In this document: positions 63,934 through 64,000 of the stretch, one piece after another
How positions within the stretch are numbered: the first letter of the stretch is position 1
Layout of the letters: every line of letters begins with the position of its first letter
Source: Pararhodobacter zhoushanensis
GTDB taxonomy: Bacteria > Pseudomonadota > Alphaproteobacteria > Rhodobacterales > Rhodobacteraceae
Length of the DNA stretch: 64,000 nt
NCBI RefSeq assembly: GCF_025949695.1
Contig: NZ_JAPDFL010000001.1
Location: 2,421,501 to 2,485,500, forward strand
Direction of reading: 5' to 3'
Made by a program: the position numbers and the translations under genes
The notes under the pieces: generated by a model
What the model was told of the DNA's origin: nothing
Database searches by the model: none
The model's input: the letters and a program-made list of their open reading frames with translations, nothing else

Positions 63934-64000
63934 AGTCGCACCCGGTCAGCGCCTCGGGCAGGGTCAGGCCAAGCGCGGTCATCTGACGCTGGCTGATGCG
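63920..64000 (-). CDS. ABC importer substrate-binding protein, C-terminal end only
   Basis: The last 26 codons before a TGA at 63920-63922 are visible: RISQRQMTALGLTLPEALT, then GCDCVVD. The LGLTLPEAL segment is the C-terminal pattern of TrpX/COG2984-type binding proteins (MGVTIPxxLL). The rest lies beyond the right edge. It would be the first gene of this importer operon. Confidence 0.75.
   Translation of the reverse strand, partial: RISQRQMTALGLTLPEALTGCDCVVD

Overview
The window reads as chromosomal DNA of a high-GC alphaproteobacterium, most likely order Rhodobacterales (Paracoccaceae). The evidence is a short prolyl-tRNA synthetase without the large editing insertion, the accB-accC-aat order, an ScfR-type XRE regulator beside a two-component system, a DUF1127 microprotein, an alphaproteobacterial NsrR-type Rrf2 regulator, and abundant TRAP and FAD-oxidoreductase genes. 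The assignment is by gene content and base composition; no database search was possible. No rRNA, tRNA, CRISPR array, prophage or insertion sequence was recognised.

Layout. 1-9.9 kb: the end of an EEP-family hydrolase gene, a phospholipase D-type enzyme, aat, accC, accB, an ScfR-like regulator, a response regulator, and a sodium:solute symporter/histidine kinase fusion. 9.9-18 kb: an ABC exporter, an SLC13-type anion permease with RCK_C domains, a membrane-anchored pentapeptide-repeat protein, hairpin repeat arrays, a pair of paralogous small secreted proteins, and proS. 18-21.4 kb: a broken Fe(II)/2-oxoglutarate oxygenase gene, a membrane protein with a decayed paralogue, and a nitroreductase. 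21.7-30.5 kb: a DMT exporter and a split urease locus, ureD-ureA-hupE-ureB-(small)-GFA-ureC and ureE-yrhK-ureF-ureG. 30.8-39.7 kb: HAD phosphatase, trmO, an MFS exporter, nsrR, two small secreted proteins sharing an upstream palindrome, a FecR-Crp-CHASE2 cyclase module, and a frameshifted glycerate kinase. 39.8-58.4 kb: a decayed SDR/SnoaL patch, then two long minus-strand catabolic operons (TPP enzyme-HyuA-HyuB-epimerase-FAD oxidase with LysR; FAD oxidase-TRAP-M81 peptidase-hydrolase-ornithine cyclodeaminase) with a divergent XRE-cupin regulator. 58.4-64 kb: a DUF1007/NicO metal-transport pair, a 24-residue membrane microprotein, a MarR regulator abutting a truncated hydrolase, an aspartate-dehydrogenase-like gene, and an uncharacterised ABC importer running off the right end.

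How the genes fit together. Urease needs nickel, and the window has a HupE/UreJ permease inside the urease operon plus a NicO exporter/permease with a periplasmic DUF1007 partner about 28 kb away. The two catabolic operons look like uptake and stepwise breakdown of a carboxylated, probably nitrogen-containing compound, but the substrate cannot be read from sequence. A recurring theme is broken genes: at least seven reading frames are interrupted. In two of them the break lies at a run of six G/C bases and one extra base restores the frame, so assembly error, phase variation and true decay must be separated before these are called pseudogenes. A roughly 90-bp intergenic element with a conserved tail recurs three times, always in the same orientation to the gene upstream of it.
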